Assembly (NCBI RefSeq): GCF_014196615.1
Contig: NZ_JACIDY010000006.1
Coordinates: 1-64,000, forward strand
Reading direction: 5' to 3'
DNA length: 64,000 bases
Source of the DNA: Novosphingobium fluoreni
Lineage (GTDB): Bacteria; Pseudomonadota; Alphaproteobacteria; Sphingomonadales; Sphingomonadaceae
A program made the position numbers and the translations under genes. This document shows positions 36,725-45,897 of the stretch, in pieces (the stretch's first letter is position 1; each line of letters opens with the position of its first letter). Under the pieces are notes generated by a model. The model saw nothing but the letters and a program-made list of their open reading frames with translations, did not search any database and had not been told where the DNA came from.

Positions 36725-37951
36725 TCAGCTCCGATAATCGGCGTTGATCGAGATGTAGCCATGCGTCAGGTCGCAGGTCCACACCTGGGCGCGCCCTTCG
36801 CCCAAGCCCAGATCGACCTCCACGGTCACGTCTTGCCCTTTGAGATGCGCGGCCACCGGGGCCTCGTCATAGTCGGCCAGCGGCAGCCCGTCTCGCGCGG
36901 CCCAGACGCCGCCGAAGCCTATCGAAAGCTTGTCTCGATCGGCGGGTTCGCCGGCCTTGCCCACAGCCATGACGACGCGGCCCCAGTTGGCATCCTCACC
37001 CGCGATGGCGGTCTTCACCAAAGGCGAGTTGGCGATGGCCAGGCCGACGCGGTGCGCGCTTTCATCCGACACCGCGCCCGAAACCGTGACGGCGATGAAC
37101 TTGCTGGCGCCTTCGCCATCGCGCACGACGAGGTGGGCGAGCTGGCGGCACACGTCATGCATCGCGGCGGCGAAGGCATCGGCACCCGCATCATCGACGC
37201 TGGAGAGCGGCGCGTTGCCCGCGTGCCCGGTAGCAAAGGCCAGCACGGTATCGCTGGTTGAGGTGTCGCTATCGACCGTGATGCACGAGAATGTGCGCGT
37301 GTTTGCGGCGGAGAGGCACTCCTGAAGGAAGCCCGGCGTCACGGCCGCGTCGGTGAACAGATAGCCAAGCATCGTCGCCATGTCCGGCGCGATCATTCCC
37401 GAACCCTTGATGATGGCGCTGATCGTCACTTTCACGCCACCGATCATCGCCGTCGCGGTGGCACCCTTGGGAAACGTGTCGGTGGTGGAGATGGTGCGCG
37501 CGGCATCCTCCCAGCTGCAGGACGGCACGGCCAGCGCGTTCGCCACGCCTTCGCGCGCCTTGTCCTTGGGTAGCGGCACGCCGATCACACCGGTCGACGA
37601 GACGAAGACCTGCTCCTTCGCGCAGCCGAGATGATCGGCCACTTGCGCCATGATCTGCTCCACCGCCTCGCGCCCGCGATACCCTGTGAAGGCGTTGGAA
37701 TTGCCCGCGTTGACGATCAAGGCGCGCGCTTGCCCCTGGACGATGTTCTGGCGGCCAAGCTCCACTTCGCTGGAGCAGCAGACGTTGCGCGTGAATACGC
37801 CCGCAACCGTGGTGCCTTCCGCCAGCTCGACATAGGTCAGGTCGCAGCGGCCCCAGTTCTTGTATCCGGCGCGGGCGATGCGCGGGGTGACGCCAGCGAT
37901 GGCGGGCAGATCGGGGAAGGGGGTGGCGAGCGGGGAGATGGCGTCTGACAT
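36725..37951 (-). CDS. argJ: Bifunctional glutamate N-acetyltransferase/amino-acid acetyltransferase
   Basis: A 408-residue ArgJ that transfers acetyl from N-acetylornithine to glutamate in arginine synthesis. It self-cleaves into alpha and beta chains. The cleavage site GSGMIAPDMATML, with the nucleophilic Thr, is intact, as are VSSTGVIGVPL and the C-terminal SINADYRS. The start is either the ATG at 37951 (MSDAISPLATPFP, as in homologues) or one at 37963; neither has a clear ribosome site. It heads the minus-strand operon. Confidence 0.95.
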   Translation of the reverse strand: MSDAISPLATPFPDLPAIAGVTPRIARAGYKNWGRCDLTYVELAEGTTVAGVFTRNVCCSSEVELGRQNIVQGQARALIVNAGNSNAFTGYRGREAVEQIMAQVADHLGCAKEQVFVSSTGVIGVPLPKDKAREGVANALAVPSCSWEDAARTISTTDTFPKGATATAMIGGVKVTISAIIKGSGMIAPDMATMLGYLFTDAAVTPGFLQECLSAANTRTFSCITVDSDTSTSDTVLAFATGHAGNAPLSSVDDAGADAFAAAMHDVCRQLAHLVVRDGEGASKFIAVTVSGAVSDESAHRVGLAIANSPLVKTAIAGEDANWGRVVMAVGKAGEPADRDKLSIGFGGVWAARDGLPLADYDEAPVAAHLKGQDVTVEVDLGLGEGRAQVWTCDLTHGYISINADYRS

Positions 37952-37978
37952 GCCAGCGCTCATAGTCGCTGGTGTGGA

Positions 37979-39055
37979 TCAGGTATAGCCGGGTTGGCCG
38001 CTGGAATTTGCAGGGGTAGGGGCGGCGCGCGATGGTTGCCGCTTGGATCGCGTGAACCCTTTCGCGATGCGGCTGTTTGCCAAGACCATCGCGGCCACCA
38101 GTGTCAGGACGATTGCCGCCACGGGGGCCAGGGACGGGGGCAACACACCTTTTACGGCCAGCGTGTTCGCCCCATCCATCAACGGGACATGCAGCGCGTA
38201 GAGCGGCCAGGATGCGGCACCGGCCCGGCGCATCGCCGGGTGCAGGCCTTCGGGTGGATCGGCAGCGATGGCGATGATCAGAACCGGCCCGAAGGCCAGC
38301 AGAACCGCCATATCCAGCAATCCGTTCGGGGCAGGAGCGCGTCCCGGTCCGATCAGCAAAACGGCCAGCAAGGCAAGCGGCAACCACCATGGCGCGCGTA
38401 TCCGAGCGATGATCGCGGGGGCCAGGCGCGCGATGACGCAGCCCAGCGTATAGGCATAGCCGATCCGCAGTATGCCCAGCTGCCACCCCGGATACATCGG
38501 CCCGAAGGTCATCTCCCCCTTCATTCCGGCGATCGCGAACAGCATCAGCCAGGCCGAGGTGGATAGCAGCAGCAGCATCCGCGCCGGCAGTCGCCGCAGC
38601 TCCAGCGCATGGGCGACGTTGGCGATCAACTCCAGCAGCAGCGACCATTGCGGGCCATTGAGCGGGAAAATCGGGCTGCGCACCACCATCGACGGCAGCA
38701 GGAGCAGGGCGAGCGTGAAGGAAAGGGCCAGCGCTTGCGAGTCAACGCCGCGCATCCAGGCGGTGCCAAGGCCGATCACCGATCCCAGCGCCATCATCGG
38801 CCAAAGTCGCCCGATCCGGGCGACGATGAAGCCAGTGGCGGCGCTACCGTCGCGTTGCTTGCCCTCGACACTGGCGGTCAGGACGAAGCCGCTGAGCATG
38901 AAGAAGAAATCCACCGCCAGCTCGGTATGGCGGAACAGCGGCAGCCCGCCGAAGATGACGTCGACGTGGAACAGCAGAACCAGCAAAGCGGCCAGCGCGC
39001 GCATGGCGTCCAGCAGCGGCATTCGGGCAGGAAGGGCGCGTGGATCGCAGGTCAC
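37979..39055 (-). CDS. Acyltransferase-3 family membrane protein
   Basis: A 358-residue integral membrane protein of the OafA/YrhL acyltransferase-3 family. LDAMRALAALLVLLFH has the family's RxxA..H start, and FFFMLSGFVLT and RIGRLWPMM follow; about ten transmembrane segments are predicted by eye. Such enzymes O-acetylate surface polysaccharides or glucans. The GTG at 39055 is used; an ATG at 39022 would remove 11 residues. No sugar-polymer genes are adjacent, so the target is unknown. Confidence 0.87.
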   Translation of the reverse strand: MTCDPRALPARMPLLDAMRALAALLVLLFHVDVIFGGLPLFRHTELAVDFFFMLSGFVLTASVEGKQRDGSAATGFIVARIGRLWPMMALGSVIGLGTAWMRGVDSQALALSFTLALLLLPSMVVRSPIFPLNGPQWSLLLELIANVAHALELRRLPARMLLLLSTSAWLMLFAIAGMKGEMTFGPMYPGWQLGILRIGYAYTLGCVIARLAPAIIARIRAPWWLPLALLAVLLIGPGRAPAPNGLLDMAVLLAFGPVLIIAIAADPPEGLHPAMRRAGAASWPLYALHVPLMDGANTLAVKGVLPPSLAPVAAIVLTLVAAMVLANSRIAKGFTRSKRQPSRAAPTPANSSGQPGYT

Positions 39056-39090
39056 CGCTTCGTGTTAGCGGCGACACCTTGCGTTTTCGA

Positions 39091-39123
39091 TAAGCGACGC
39101 CGCCGGCCTGGCAGCGTCGCTTA
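39091..39123. terminator. Hairpin after the alpha/beta hydrolase gene
   Basis: TAAGCGACGC (39091-39100) and GCGTCGCTTA (39114-39123) form a perfect 10-bp stem with a 13-base loop. It lies five bases past the hydrolase stop on the minus strand and upstream of the acyltransferase. No U run follows on either strand, so termination is plausible but not certain. Confidence 0.45.
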
Positions 39124-39128
39124 TGGCG

Positions 39129-39785
39129 TCACTTGATCGGGCAATCCGGCGCAAGGCGCATGTCGAGGTAGTTGTCGACCGAGCGCATCATGTCGGGCAT
39201 CTCGTTCTCGAAGAAGTGGTTGGCCCGCGGGATCTCATCATGGTGGATGGTGATGTGCTTTTGCGTGCGCAGCTTGTCGACCAGCTTCTGCACCGCGTTG
39301 GGCGTCGCCACCGTGTCAGCGGTTCCTTGCACGATGATGCCAGAGGCCGGGCAAGGCGCCAGGAAGCTGAAATCGTACATGTTGGCCGGCGGGGCGACCG
39401 AGATGAAGCCGCGAATCTCCGGCCGGCGCATCAGCAACTGCATGCCGATCAGCGCGCCGAAGCTGAATCCTGCGATCCAGGTCGTGGATGCTTCGGGATG
39501 GATCGACTGAACCCAATCGAGCGCGGCGGCCGCGTCAGACAGTTCGCCTATGCCGTTGTCAAAGCTGCCCTGGCTGCGGCCCACGCCGCGAAAGTTGAAG
39601 CGCAGAGTGGCGAAGCCGCGGTTGACGAACGTCTTGTAGAGGTGCTGGGTGATACGGTCGTTCATGGTCCCGCCCGCTTGCGGATGGGGATGCAGAATCA
39701 TCGCCACCGGTGCGCGGGGACGGGTGGCGGGCTGGAAACGACCTTCGAGCCGGCCTTCGGGACCAGGAAAAATGACTGCGGGCAT
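39129..39785 (-). CDS. Alpha/beta hydrolase
   Basis: A 218-residue cytoplasmic alpha/beta hydrolase of the dienelactone-hydrolase-like type. LHPHPQAGGTM is the oxyanion-hole region, AGFSFGA (GxSxG) the nucleophile elbow, GTADTVATP carries the acid and ANHFFEN the catalytic His. All triad residues are present. Substrate unknown. It is divergent from the cysteine desulfurase pair, with 125 bases between. In other alphaproteobacteria a similar hydrolase often sits next to Fe-S assembly genes (from memory). Confidence 0.85.
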   Translation of the reverse strand: MPAVIFPGPEGRLEGRFQPATRPRAPVAMILHPHPQAGGTMNDRITQHLYKTFVNRGFATLRFNFRGVGRSQGSFDNGIGELSDAAAALDWVQSIHPEASTTWIAGFSFGALIGMQLLMRRPEIRGFISVAPPANMYDFSFLAPCPASGIIVQGTADTVATPNAVQKLVDKLRTQKHITIHHDEIPRANHFFENEMPDMMRSVDNYLDMRLAPDCPIK

Positions 39786-39910
39786 TGCTGTGTATGGACC
39801 TGACTTTGCATGTCACCTGCCAATGCCCGAAGAACGGGCTTGCGGCGGGTGCGAAACGATGAACTGGCGCTATATAGAATTATTGCCTCAGAAAACAACT
39901 TAGACGCAGG

Positions 39911-40954
39911 ATGACCAGCGAGCGCCTTTATCTCGACCATGCGGCCTCCGCGCCGCTGCAGCCGCAAGCCCGCGATGCGTGGCTGGAAGGCGTGCGGATA
40001 TGGGCCAATCCCTCCAGCCCGCACGGCCCCGGTCGCGCGGCGCGGGCGGCCTTGGAAGATGCGCGAGAGCGGCTGAAAAGCGCCTTCTGCTGGAGCGGGG
40101 AAGTCGTCTTCACTTCGGGCGCGAGCGAGGCCTTGGCCATCGCGCTCCAGCGCTGCGTGATGGAGGTGGCCGCGACCAGTGCGGTGGAGCATGATGCGGT
40201 CCTGCGGCTGACCCCCGATGCGGATCGCCTGCCGGTCGGACGAGACGGGCTGGTCGAGCCGCTGGCTGCTGCCCGGCCCGGACTGGTGGCGGTACAACAG
40301 GTCAATAACGAGACCGGCGTGATCCAGCCTTTGGACGCGATTGCGCCGATGGTGCGGAACGCGGGCGGCCTGCTGCTGGCGGATTGCGCCCAAAGTGCGG
40401 GGAAACTTGATCTTCCCGATGCGGACCTGATCGCGATTTCGGCGCACAAGTTCGGCGGCCCGATCGGTATGGGCGCTTTGCTGGTTAAGGATTGGGCGAT
40501 GCTGCGCCCGACGGGTGGGCAAGAGCGTGGCTATCGGCCCGGCACCGAGAACCTGCCCGGCGCTCTGGCCATGGTCGCCGCGCTGGATACAGGTGCCGAG
40601 TGGCTGGTGAGCGCTGCCGCGTTGCGGGCGGAGCTCGAGCAGGCCATCGTCCAGGCAGGTGGCGAGGTTATTGCCGGCGCGTCGCCTCGTCTGCCTACGA
40701 TCGGGGCTTATCGCATGCCCGGCGTCCCCGCCGCCGTCCAACTGATCCGCTTCGACAGCCAGGGGATCGCGGTTTCTGCGGGCAGCGCATGCTCGTCAGG
40801 CAGCCTGAAGGCCAGCCATGTGCTGACGGCGATGGAGGTCGCAGGCGCGTCAGAGGTGGTCCGCGTCAGCATCGGGCCAGAGACGACGCGGGAGAATATC
40901 GCGCGTTTCGTAACCGCGTGGGCGGACATGGCGCGGGGCCGAGCCGCGGCATGA
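39911..40954 (+). CDS. Cysteine desulfurase, NifS/IscS family (first of two)
   Basis: A 347-residue PLP enzyme that mobilises sulfur from cysteine. LYLDHAASAPL opens the protein, SAHKFGGP holds the PLP lysine K180, GYRPGTEN follows, and SAGSACSSGSLKASHVL carries the persulfide Cys C294. It is shorter than classical IscS (about 400). The ATG at 39911 has GCAGG directly adjacent, a poor ribosome spacing, so expression may be low or the start different. Its stop overlaps the start of a second, related desulfurase. Confidence 0.9.
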   Translation: MTSERLYLDHAASAPLQPQARDAWLEGVRIWANPSSPHGPGRAARAALEDARERLKSAFCWSGEVVFTSGASEALAIALQRCVMEVAATSAVEHDAVLRLTPDADRLPVGRDGLVEPLAAARPGLVAVQQVNNETGVIQPLDAIAPMVRNAGGLLLADCAQSAGKLDLPDADLIAISAHKFGGPIGMGALLVKDWAMLRPTGGQERGYRPGTENLPGALAMVAALDTGAEWLVSAAALRAELEQAIVQAGGEVIAGASPRLPTIGAYRMPGVPAAVQLIRFDSQGIAVSAGSACSSGSLKASHVLTAMEVAGASEVVRVSIGPETTRENIARFVTAWADMARGRAAA

Positions 40955-42027
40955 TCTATCTCGATTATCAGGCCACCACTCCGATCGCTCCCGAGGCGCG
41001 GGACGCGATGCTGCCCTGGCTTGGTGGCCCCGAAGCTGCGGGTTTCGCCAATCCCCACAGCCCCCATCGGCCCGGTCGCGCCGCCGCCGCCGCCGTCGAA
41101 TTCGCGCGCGAGCAAGTGGCCGGACTTCTGCCGCCGGGTGGGCGAGTGATCTTCACCGGCAGTGCGACCGAAGCGTTGAACCTGGCAATCCTAGGCTCGG
41201 GCGCGAAGCGGCTGGCGGTGTCGGCTATCGAACATGCCGCAGTGCTCGATACCGCGCGCTGGGTGCAGCCCGACGCCCGCATCCTGCCGGTCGATCGCGA
41301 CGGGGTGGTGGACGGCGCGGCCGACCTTAAGGGCCTCGATCTGGTCGCGGTGATGCAGGTGAATAACGAGATCGGAACAGTCCAGCCGATCGATACGCTC
41401 GCCGCCGCCGCGCATCGGGAAGGGGCTCTGTTCCTGTGCGATGCCGTGCAGGGTGCAGGCAAGATCGCGCCGCCCGCCTCGGCTGACATGATCGCTCTCT
41501 CGGCGCATAAGCTCTATGGCCCCAAGGGGATCGGGGCGCTTTGGGTGCGGGACGGGATTGCCCTTACGCCGTTGATCCACGGTGGCGGGCAGGAGCAGGG
41601 CTTGCGGTCTGGCACTCTCAGCCCGGCGCTGTGCGCGGGCTTTGGCGCAGCGGCCGTGCTGGCGCGTGATCGCGCAGAGGCGGACGCGGCGCACATCGAT
41701 GCCCTCTGGCACCGCGCGCGGGAACTGCTGAGCCGGTGGACGCTTAATGGTTCGCCTGATCGACGCTGGCGGGGCAACCTCAATATCCGGCTGGACGGCC
41801 TGGATGTCGCCCGGCTGATGTCGGACTTGCGCGATATCGCGTTTTCCGCTGGTTCGGCATGTGCCAGCGGCTCTGGCCGGCCCAGCCATGTGCTGACCGC
41901 GCTGGGCCTAAATCCGAAAGAGGCGAAATCCTCTGTTCGTCTCGGATTTGGGAGATATAGTAGTTACCGGGAAATAGAGGATGCCTGCGCACGTATAGAG
42001 GCCGCAGCCGCGGCGCAGGGAGTGTGA
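40951..42027 (+). CDS. Cysteine desulfurase, NifS/IscS family (second of two)
   Basis: A 358-residue PLP enzyme related to its upstream neighbour but clearly diverged. MIYLDYQATTPI at the start, VMQVNNEIGTVQP, PLP lysine K187 (SAHKLYGPKG), QEQGLRSGTL and persulfide C304 (SAGSACASGSGRPSHVL) are closer to the IscS consensus than those of the first copy. The ATG at 40951 overlaps the previous stop. An adrenodoxin-type ferredoxin starts five bases after the stop, so this is a small Fe-S module without a scaffold gene. Confidence 0.92.
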   Translation: MIYLDYQATTPIAPEARDAMLPWLGGPEAAGFANPHSPHRPGRAAAAAVEFAREQVAGLLPPGGRVIFTGSATEALNLAILGSGAKRLAVSAIEHAAVLDTARWVQPDARILPVDRDGVVDGAADLKGLDLVAVMQVNNEIGTVQPIDTLAAAAHREGALFLCDAVQGAGKIAPPASADMIALSAHKLYGPKGIGALWVRDGIALTPLIHGGGQEQGLRSGTLSPALCAGFGAAAVLARDRAEADAAHIDALWHRARELLSRWTLNGSPDRRWRGNLNIRLDGLDVARLMSDLRDIAFSAGSACASGSGRPSHVLTALGLNPKEAKSSVRLGFGRYSSYREIEDACARIEAAAAAQGV

Positions 42028-42031
42028 TGTC

Positions 42032-42361
42032 TTGAACGTCCGTTTCGTCACGACCAAGGGTGATCTGATCACCGCGCAAGCCGGGCAAGGCGCACGCCTG
42101 CTAGAGGTGGCGCAGGCTGCCGGGATGCCCCTGGAAGGAACGTGTGAAGGCCAGATGGCCTGCTCCACCTGCCACGTGATCGTATCGCCCGACTGGTTCG
42201 AGAAACTTTCCCCGGCTTCTGCGGATGAAGAGGACATGCTGGACCTGGCGGCGGGTGTCACGCGCACCAGTCGCCTAGCATGCCAGATCGAATTGTCGGG
42301 TGAGCTTGATGGTTTGACGGTGAAGATCCCCACCATCGCGCGCGATATGCAGTTCGGTTGA
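42032..42361 (+). CDS. Adrenodoxin-type [2Fe-2S] ferredoxin
   Basis: A 109-residue ferredoxin with the ligand pattern C38-x5-C44-x2-C47-x36-C84 (GTCEGQMACSTCH and RLACQI) of ISC/adrenodoxin ferredoxins. These donate electrons in Fe-S assembly, cytochrome P450 reactions or hydroxylations. The start is a TTG at 42032, with GGGAG at 42018-42022; the nearby ATG at 42027 is in another frame and stops after two codons. The position after two cysteine desulfurases supports a role in cluster assembly. Confidence 0.92.
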   Translation: MNVRFVTTKGDLITAQAGQGARLLEVAQAAGMPLEGTCEGQMACSTCHVIVSPDWFEKLSPASADEEDMLDLAAGVTRTSRLACQIELSGELDGLTVKIPTIARDMQFG

Positions 42362-42378
42362 CAGGACGGGCGGGGTAG

Positions 42379-42405
42379 ATCGTCCCGGGCCGGGCCCGGG
42401 ACGAT
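42379..42405. terminator. Perfect hairpin between convergent genes
   Basis: ATCGTCCCGGG (42379-42389) and CCCGGGACGAT (42395-42405) give an 11-bp perfect stem with a CCGGG loop between the ferredoxin and the convergent PfpI gene. No U run follows. The core CGTCCCGGG resembles one arm of the repeat at 45898, so it may be a single REP-like unit used as a terminator. Confidence 0.6.
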
Positions 42406-42411
42406 ACCGGA

Positions 42412-42948
42412 TCACGCGGTTACGGGCGCGTTCACTGCCTCGATCAAAGCCTTGCTGAATGCCGGAATGTCATCCGGCTTGCGGCTGGTGATGAACTGGC
42501 CATCGATCGCCACTTCCTGATCCACCACGTTCGCGCCGGCGTTGCGCAGATCGGTGCGGATCGAGGGCCAGCTGGTGATGGTCTTGCCTTTCACTACATC
42601 GGCTTCGACCAGCATCCAGGGCCCATGGCAGATCGCGGCGACGGGTTTGCCGCTATCGGCAAAGTCTTTCACCAGCGACACGGCCTTCTCTTCCATCCGC
42701 AGCTTATCCGGATTGATCTGCCCACCCGGCAGCAGCAGCGCGTCATAATCGGCGGCGTTCACCTGATCGAGCGTCTTGTCCACCTTCACGCTATCGCCCC
42801 AGTCGGTCATGTCCCAGCCCTTGATCTCGCCGTCGTTGGGGCTGGCGACTGTGGTTTCGATGCCGGCGTCTTCCAGCGCCTGCTTCGGCTTGGTCAATTC
42901 CGACTGCTCGAAGCCGTCGGTTGCGAGGATGAGGACCTTTTTAGCCAT
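42412..42948 (-). CDS. PfpI/DJ-1 superfamily protein (YhbO-like)
   Basis: A 178-residue glutamine-amidotransferase-fold protein. KVLILATDGFEQSEL, LLLPGGQINPD and VAAICHGPWMLVE with the nucleophilic Cys and neighbouring His are typical of the PfpI/YhbO subfamily, linked to stress resistance and deglycase or protease-like activity (disputed). AGGAG eight bases before the ATG at 42948 fixes the start. Upstream, three GGAAC sequences occur on its strand, but none is spaced correctly to a CGTT. Confidence 0.9.
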   Translation of the reverse strand: MAKKVLILATDGFEQSELTKPKQALEDAGIETTVASPNDGEIKGWDMTDWGDSVKVDKTLDQVNAADYDALLLPGGQINPDKLRMEEKAVSLVKDFADSGKPVAAICHGPWMLVEADVVKGKTITSWPSIRTDLRNAGANVVDQEVAIDGQFITSRKPDDIPAFSKALIEAVNAPVTA

Positions 42949-43051
42949 GTTCGTAATCTCCTGCTTATGTGCGTGCTGGGAGAATGAACGGCGCAAAACT
43001 TCTGTTCCGGGAGTTCCGCTCGGCTCACGGCGTTGCTAGGGCGTTCCAGCA

Positions 43052-45334
43052 ATGGTGAGCAAGTCCGACGATAAAGATCCCTTCGACGCCATCGTCGATG
43101 CGCCGTTCGATGCGGCGTTATCCGAACGCTATCTGGTCTATGCGCTGTCCACCATCACGGCGCGTTCGCTGCCGGACCTGCGCGATGGGCTGAAGCCGGT
43201 GCATCGGCGGTTGTTGTGGGCCATGCGCCAGCTGAAGCTCGATCCGGGGCAGGCCTATAAGAAGAGCGCCCGTGTGGTGGGCGACGTCATCGGCAAGTAC
43301 CACCCGCACGGCGACGCCTCCGTCTATGATGCGATGGTGCGCCTGGCGCAGGACTTTTCGCTGCGCTATCCGCTGGTTCAGGGCCAGGGCAATTTCGGCA
43401 ATATCGATGGCGATAACGCCGCTGCCTATCGCTACACCGAAGCGCGCCTGACCAAGACCGCGATCCAGCTGATGGCCGGGTTGGACGAAGGCACGGTCAA
43501 GTACATCCCCACCTACAACGGCGAGGATGAGGAGCCGGAGATCTTCCCCGGCATCTTCCCCAATCTTCTGGCGAACGGGGCCACCGGCATCGCGGTGGGC
43601 ATGGCAACGTCGATCCCCAGCCACAACGTGGCCGAGATCATCGATGCCACCTTGCTGCTGATCGAGCGGCCCGAAGCCACGCATGCAGACCTGATGCAGG
43701 TGTTCAAGGGGCCCGATTTCGCGACCGGCGGCTTGGTGGTGGATAGCCCCGAGCTGATCTCATCGGCCTATGAAAGCGGCAAGGGCGCGTTCCGCGTGCG
43801 CGGGCGCTTCTCCGCCGGACGCGTGGGAGATGGCTGGGAACCGACCGGGATCGAGAAGTTGGGCAGCGGCCAGTGGCAGCTCATCATCAGCGAAATTCCT
43901 TACATGTTGCCCAAGGCCAAGCTGATCGAGCAGATCGCCAACCTGATCGGCGACCGCAAGCTGCCGATCCTGGAAGATGTGCGCGATGAAAGCGACGAGG
44001 CGATCCGCATCGTCCTCGTGCCCAAGAGCCGCAACGTCGATCCCGAATTGCTGAAGGAAAGCCTGTACCGGCTGACCGACATGGAAACCCGCTTCACGCT
44101 GAACCTCAACGTGCTGGACGCGCATCGCACGCCCGGAGTGATGGGCCTGAAGCTGCTGTTGCAGGAGTGGGTGTACAGCCAGATCGACATCCTGCTGCGC
44201 CGTACCCGGCATCGGCTGGAAAAGATCGCCGCGCGGTTGGAACTGGTCGCCGGCTACATCATCGCCTACCTCAATCTCGATCGGATCATCGAGATCATCC
44301 GCACGGAGGATGAGCCCAAGCCGGTGATGATGGCGGAGTTCGAGCTGACAGACCGTCAGGCCGAGGCGATCTTGAACATGCGGCTGCGCTCGTTGCGCAA
44401 GCTGGAGGAGATGGAGCTTCGGCGGGAGCATGAGGACCTGCTGAAGGAGCAGGGCGAATTGCAAGCCCTGTTGGACAGCCCGGCCCGTCAGCGCACGCGC
44501 CTTAAGCGCGACTTGGCCAATCTGCGCAAGGATTATGCCGAGGACACCGCACTCGGCCGTCGCCGCACCACGATCGCCCAGGCAACGCCGACGGTGGCGT
44601 TCAGCATGGATGCCATGATCGAGAAGGAGCCGGTCACCGTGGTTCTCTCGCAGCGGGGATGGATCAGGGCCGCACGCGGGCATGTGGCGCTGGATAGCGA
44701 TTTCAAGTTCAAGGAAGGCGATGGGCCGGCCTTTGCGCTCCACGCGCAGACGACTGACAAGCTGCTGATCGCGGCGGACAACGGCCGGTTCTACACCTTG
44801 GGCGCTGATAAGCTGCCGGGGGCGCGCGGCTTTGGCGAACCGGTCCGCACGATGCTGGACATCGATCCCGATGCGCACGTCGTGGCACTGCTGGTGCATC
44901 GGCCCAAGGGACAGCTGCTGCTCGCCTCCAACCTGGGGCGCGGCTTCGCGGCGGAGACGGACGAGCTGCTCGCCGATACCCGGCGCGGCAAGGCGGTGAT
45001 GAGCACCAAGCCCGGCGTGCGCCTAGCGCTCGTGCGGGAAATCCCAAGCGCCCATGATCACGTTGCGGTGGTGGGGGATAACCGCAAGCTGTTGGTCTTC
45101 AGCCTGGAAGAGCTGCCGATCATGGCGAAGGGCCAAGGCGTCACCCTGCAGCGCTATCGCGATGGCGGCATGTCTGACGCGGTGACGTTGAAGCTGGAAG
45201 ACGGCCTTTCCTGGACCATGGGTGGCGACAGCGGGCGGACCCGGGTCGAGAAGGACCTCATGCCCTGGAAGGTCGCACGTGGCGCAGCCGGTCGATTGCC
45301 GCCTCAGGGCTTCCCCAGGGATAACAAGTTCTAG
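43052..45334 (+). CDS. parC: DNA topoisomerase IV subunit A
   Basis: A 760-residue type IIA topoisomerase subunit that decatenates daughter chromosomes with Par[20 protein letters not shown], the quinolone-region [15 protein letters not shown] and AYRYTEARL with catalytic Y128 are present. The C-terminal beta-pinwheel is short and there is no GyrA box, which separates it from GyrA. The residue matching E. coli ParC S80 is Ala (A89) and that matching E84 is Asp (D93). The start is an ATG 103 bases from the divergent PfpI gene. Confidence 0.93.
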   Translation: MVSKSDDKDPFDAIVDAPFDAALSERYLVYALSTITARSLPDLRDGLKPVHRRLLWAMRQLKLDPGQAYKKSARVVGDVIGKYHPHGDASVYDAMVRLAQDFSLRYPLVQGQGNFGNIDGDNAAAYRYTEARLTKTAIQLMAGLDEGTVKYIPTYNGEDEEPEIFPGIFPNLLANGATGIAVGMATSIPSHNVAEIIDATLLLIERPEATHADLMQVFKGPDFATGGLVVDSPELISSAYESGKGAFRVRGRFSAGRVGDGWEPTGIEKLGSGQWQLIISEIPYMLPKAKLIEQIANLIGDRKLPILEDVRDESDEAIRIVLVPKSRNVDPELLKESLYRLTDMETRFTLNLNVLDAHRTPGVMGLKLLLQEWVYSQIDILLRRTRHRLEKIAARLELVAGYIIAYLNLDRIIEIIRTEDEPKPVMMAEFELTDRQAEAILNMRLRSLRKLEEMELRREHEDLLKEQGELQALLDSPARQRTRLKRDLANLRKDYAEDTALGRRRTTIAQATPTVAFSMDAMIEKEPVTVVLSQRGWIRAARGHVALDSDFKFKEGDGPAFALHAQTTDKLLIAADNGRFYTLGADKLPGARGFGEPVRTMLDIDPDAHVVALLVHRPKGQLLLASNLGRGFAAETDELLADTRRGKAVMSTKPGVRLALVREIPSAHDHVAVVGDNRKLLVFSLEELPIMAKGQGVTLQRYRDGGMSDAVTLKLEDGLSWTMGGDSGRTRVEKDLMPWKVARGAAGRLPPQGFPRDNKF

Positions 45335-45428
45335 GCCGGGCGGCGGGCTGTGCCGGTTGAGGTGGCCGGGATTGGTGGACTGCGGCCGTCCGCTTTCGGG
45401 TGTGAAGCACGGATAGCTGACCTTCATG

Positions 45429-45797
45429 TCAGTCAACGCAGGCATATGCATCTGCCAGCTTTCCGCCCTCAACCCTTCCGTAGCAGCCAAAAGTGCTGCT
45501 TTCAGCCTCGCACTTTCCTGCAACAGGGGTGCCGATGCTGATCGAACCTGCGTGCTCAGGGGCATCGCTCAAGCACTGACCGAGACAATCGGCCTTCGCG
45601 CTGCACGCCTTGCCTGCATCTCCATAAGATACTTGGCAGATCGGCGAGCCGAATGGTGCTCGACTCTCGCGCCCGCCTCGACCGAGACAAACGCTCACCT
45701 CCTCTTTGGACAGGGTGGGTCGCCGGTTCAGATCGCACCCGGACAGTAACACAATACCGGTGGCAGCGACGAGCGAGAGACGGCTGGCGTGGTTCAT
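45429..45797 (-). CDS. Small cysteine-rich lipoprotein
   Basis: A 122-residue protein with a signal sequence ending in a lipobox (LLSGC, acylated C21). Eight further cysteines in about 100 residues could make four disulfides (for example KACSAKADCLGQC). This implies a compact, disulfide-stabilised outer-membrane lipoprotein. I recognise no family. There is no obvious ribosome site before the ATG at 45797, so the call rests on the coherent lipoprotein features. It is convergent with parC; 94 bases lie between. Confidence 0.6.
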   Translation of the reverse strand: MNHASRLSLVAATGIVLLSGCDLNRRPTLSKEEVSVCLGRGGRESRAPFGSPICQVSYGDAGKACSAKADCLGQCLSDAPEHAGSISIGTPVAGKCEAESSTFGCYGRVEGGKLADAYACVD

Positions 45798-45897
45798 TGT
45801 ATGAGCATGCGCAGACGGCTGAACGTCCGCAATCAGTATCGCACAGAGCGGCTCAGAATGGCGCGGTCTGGGCGTTAGTTACCAGTCCCCAGTCTCG

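Noticed and set aside
42987..43036. GGAAC repeats upstream of the PfpI/DJ-1 gene as a stress promoter
   Set aside because: The only nearby CGTT is 13 or 22 bases from them, not the required 16-17.
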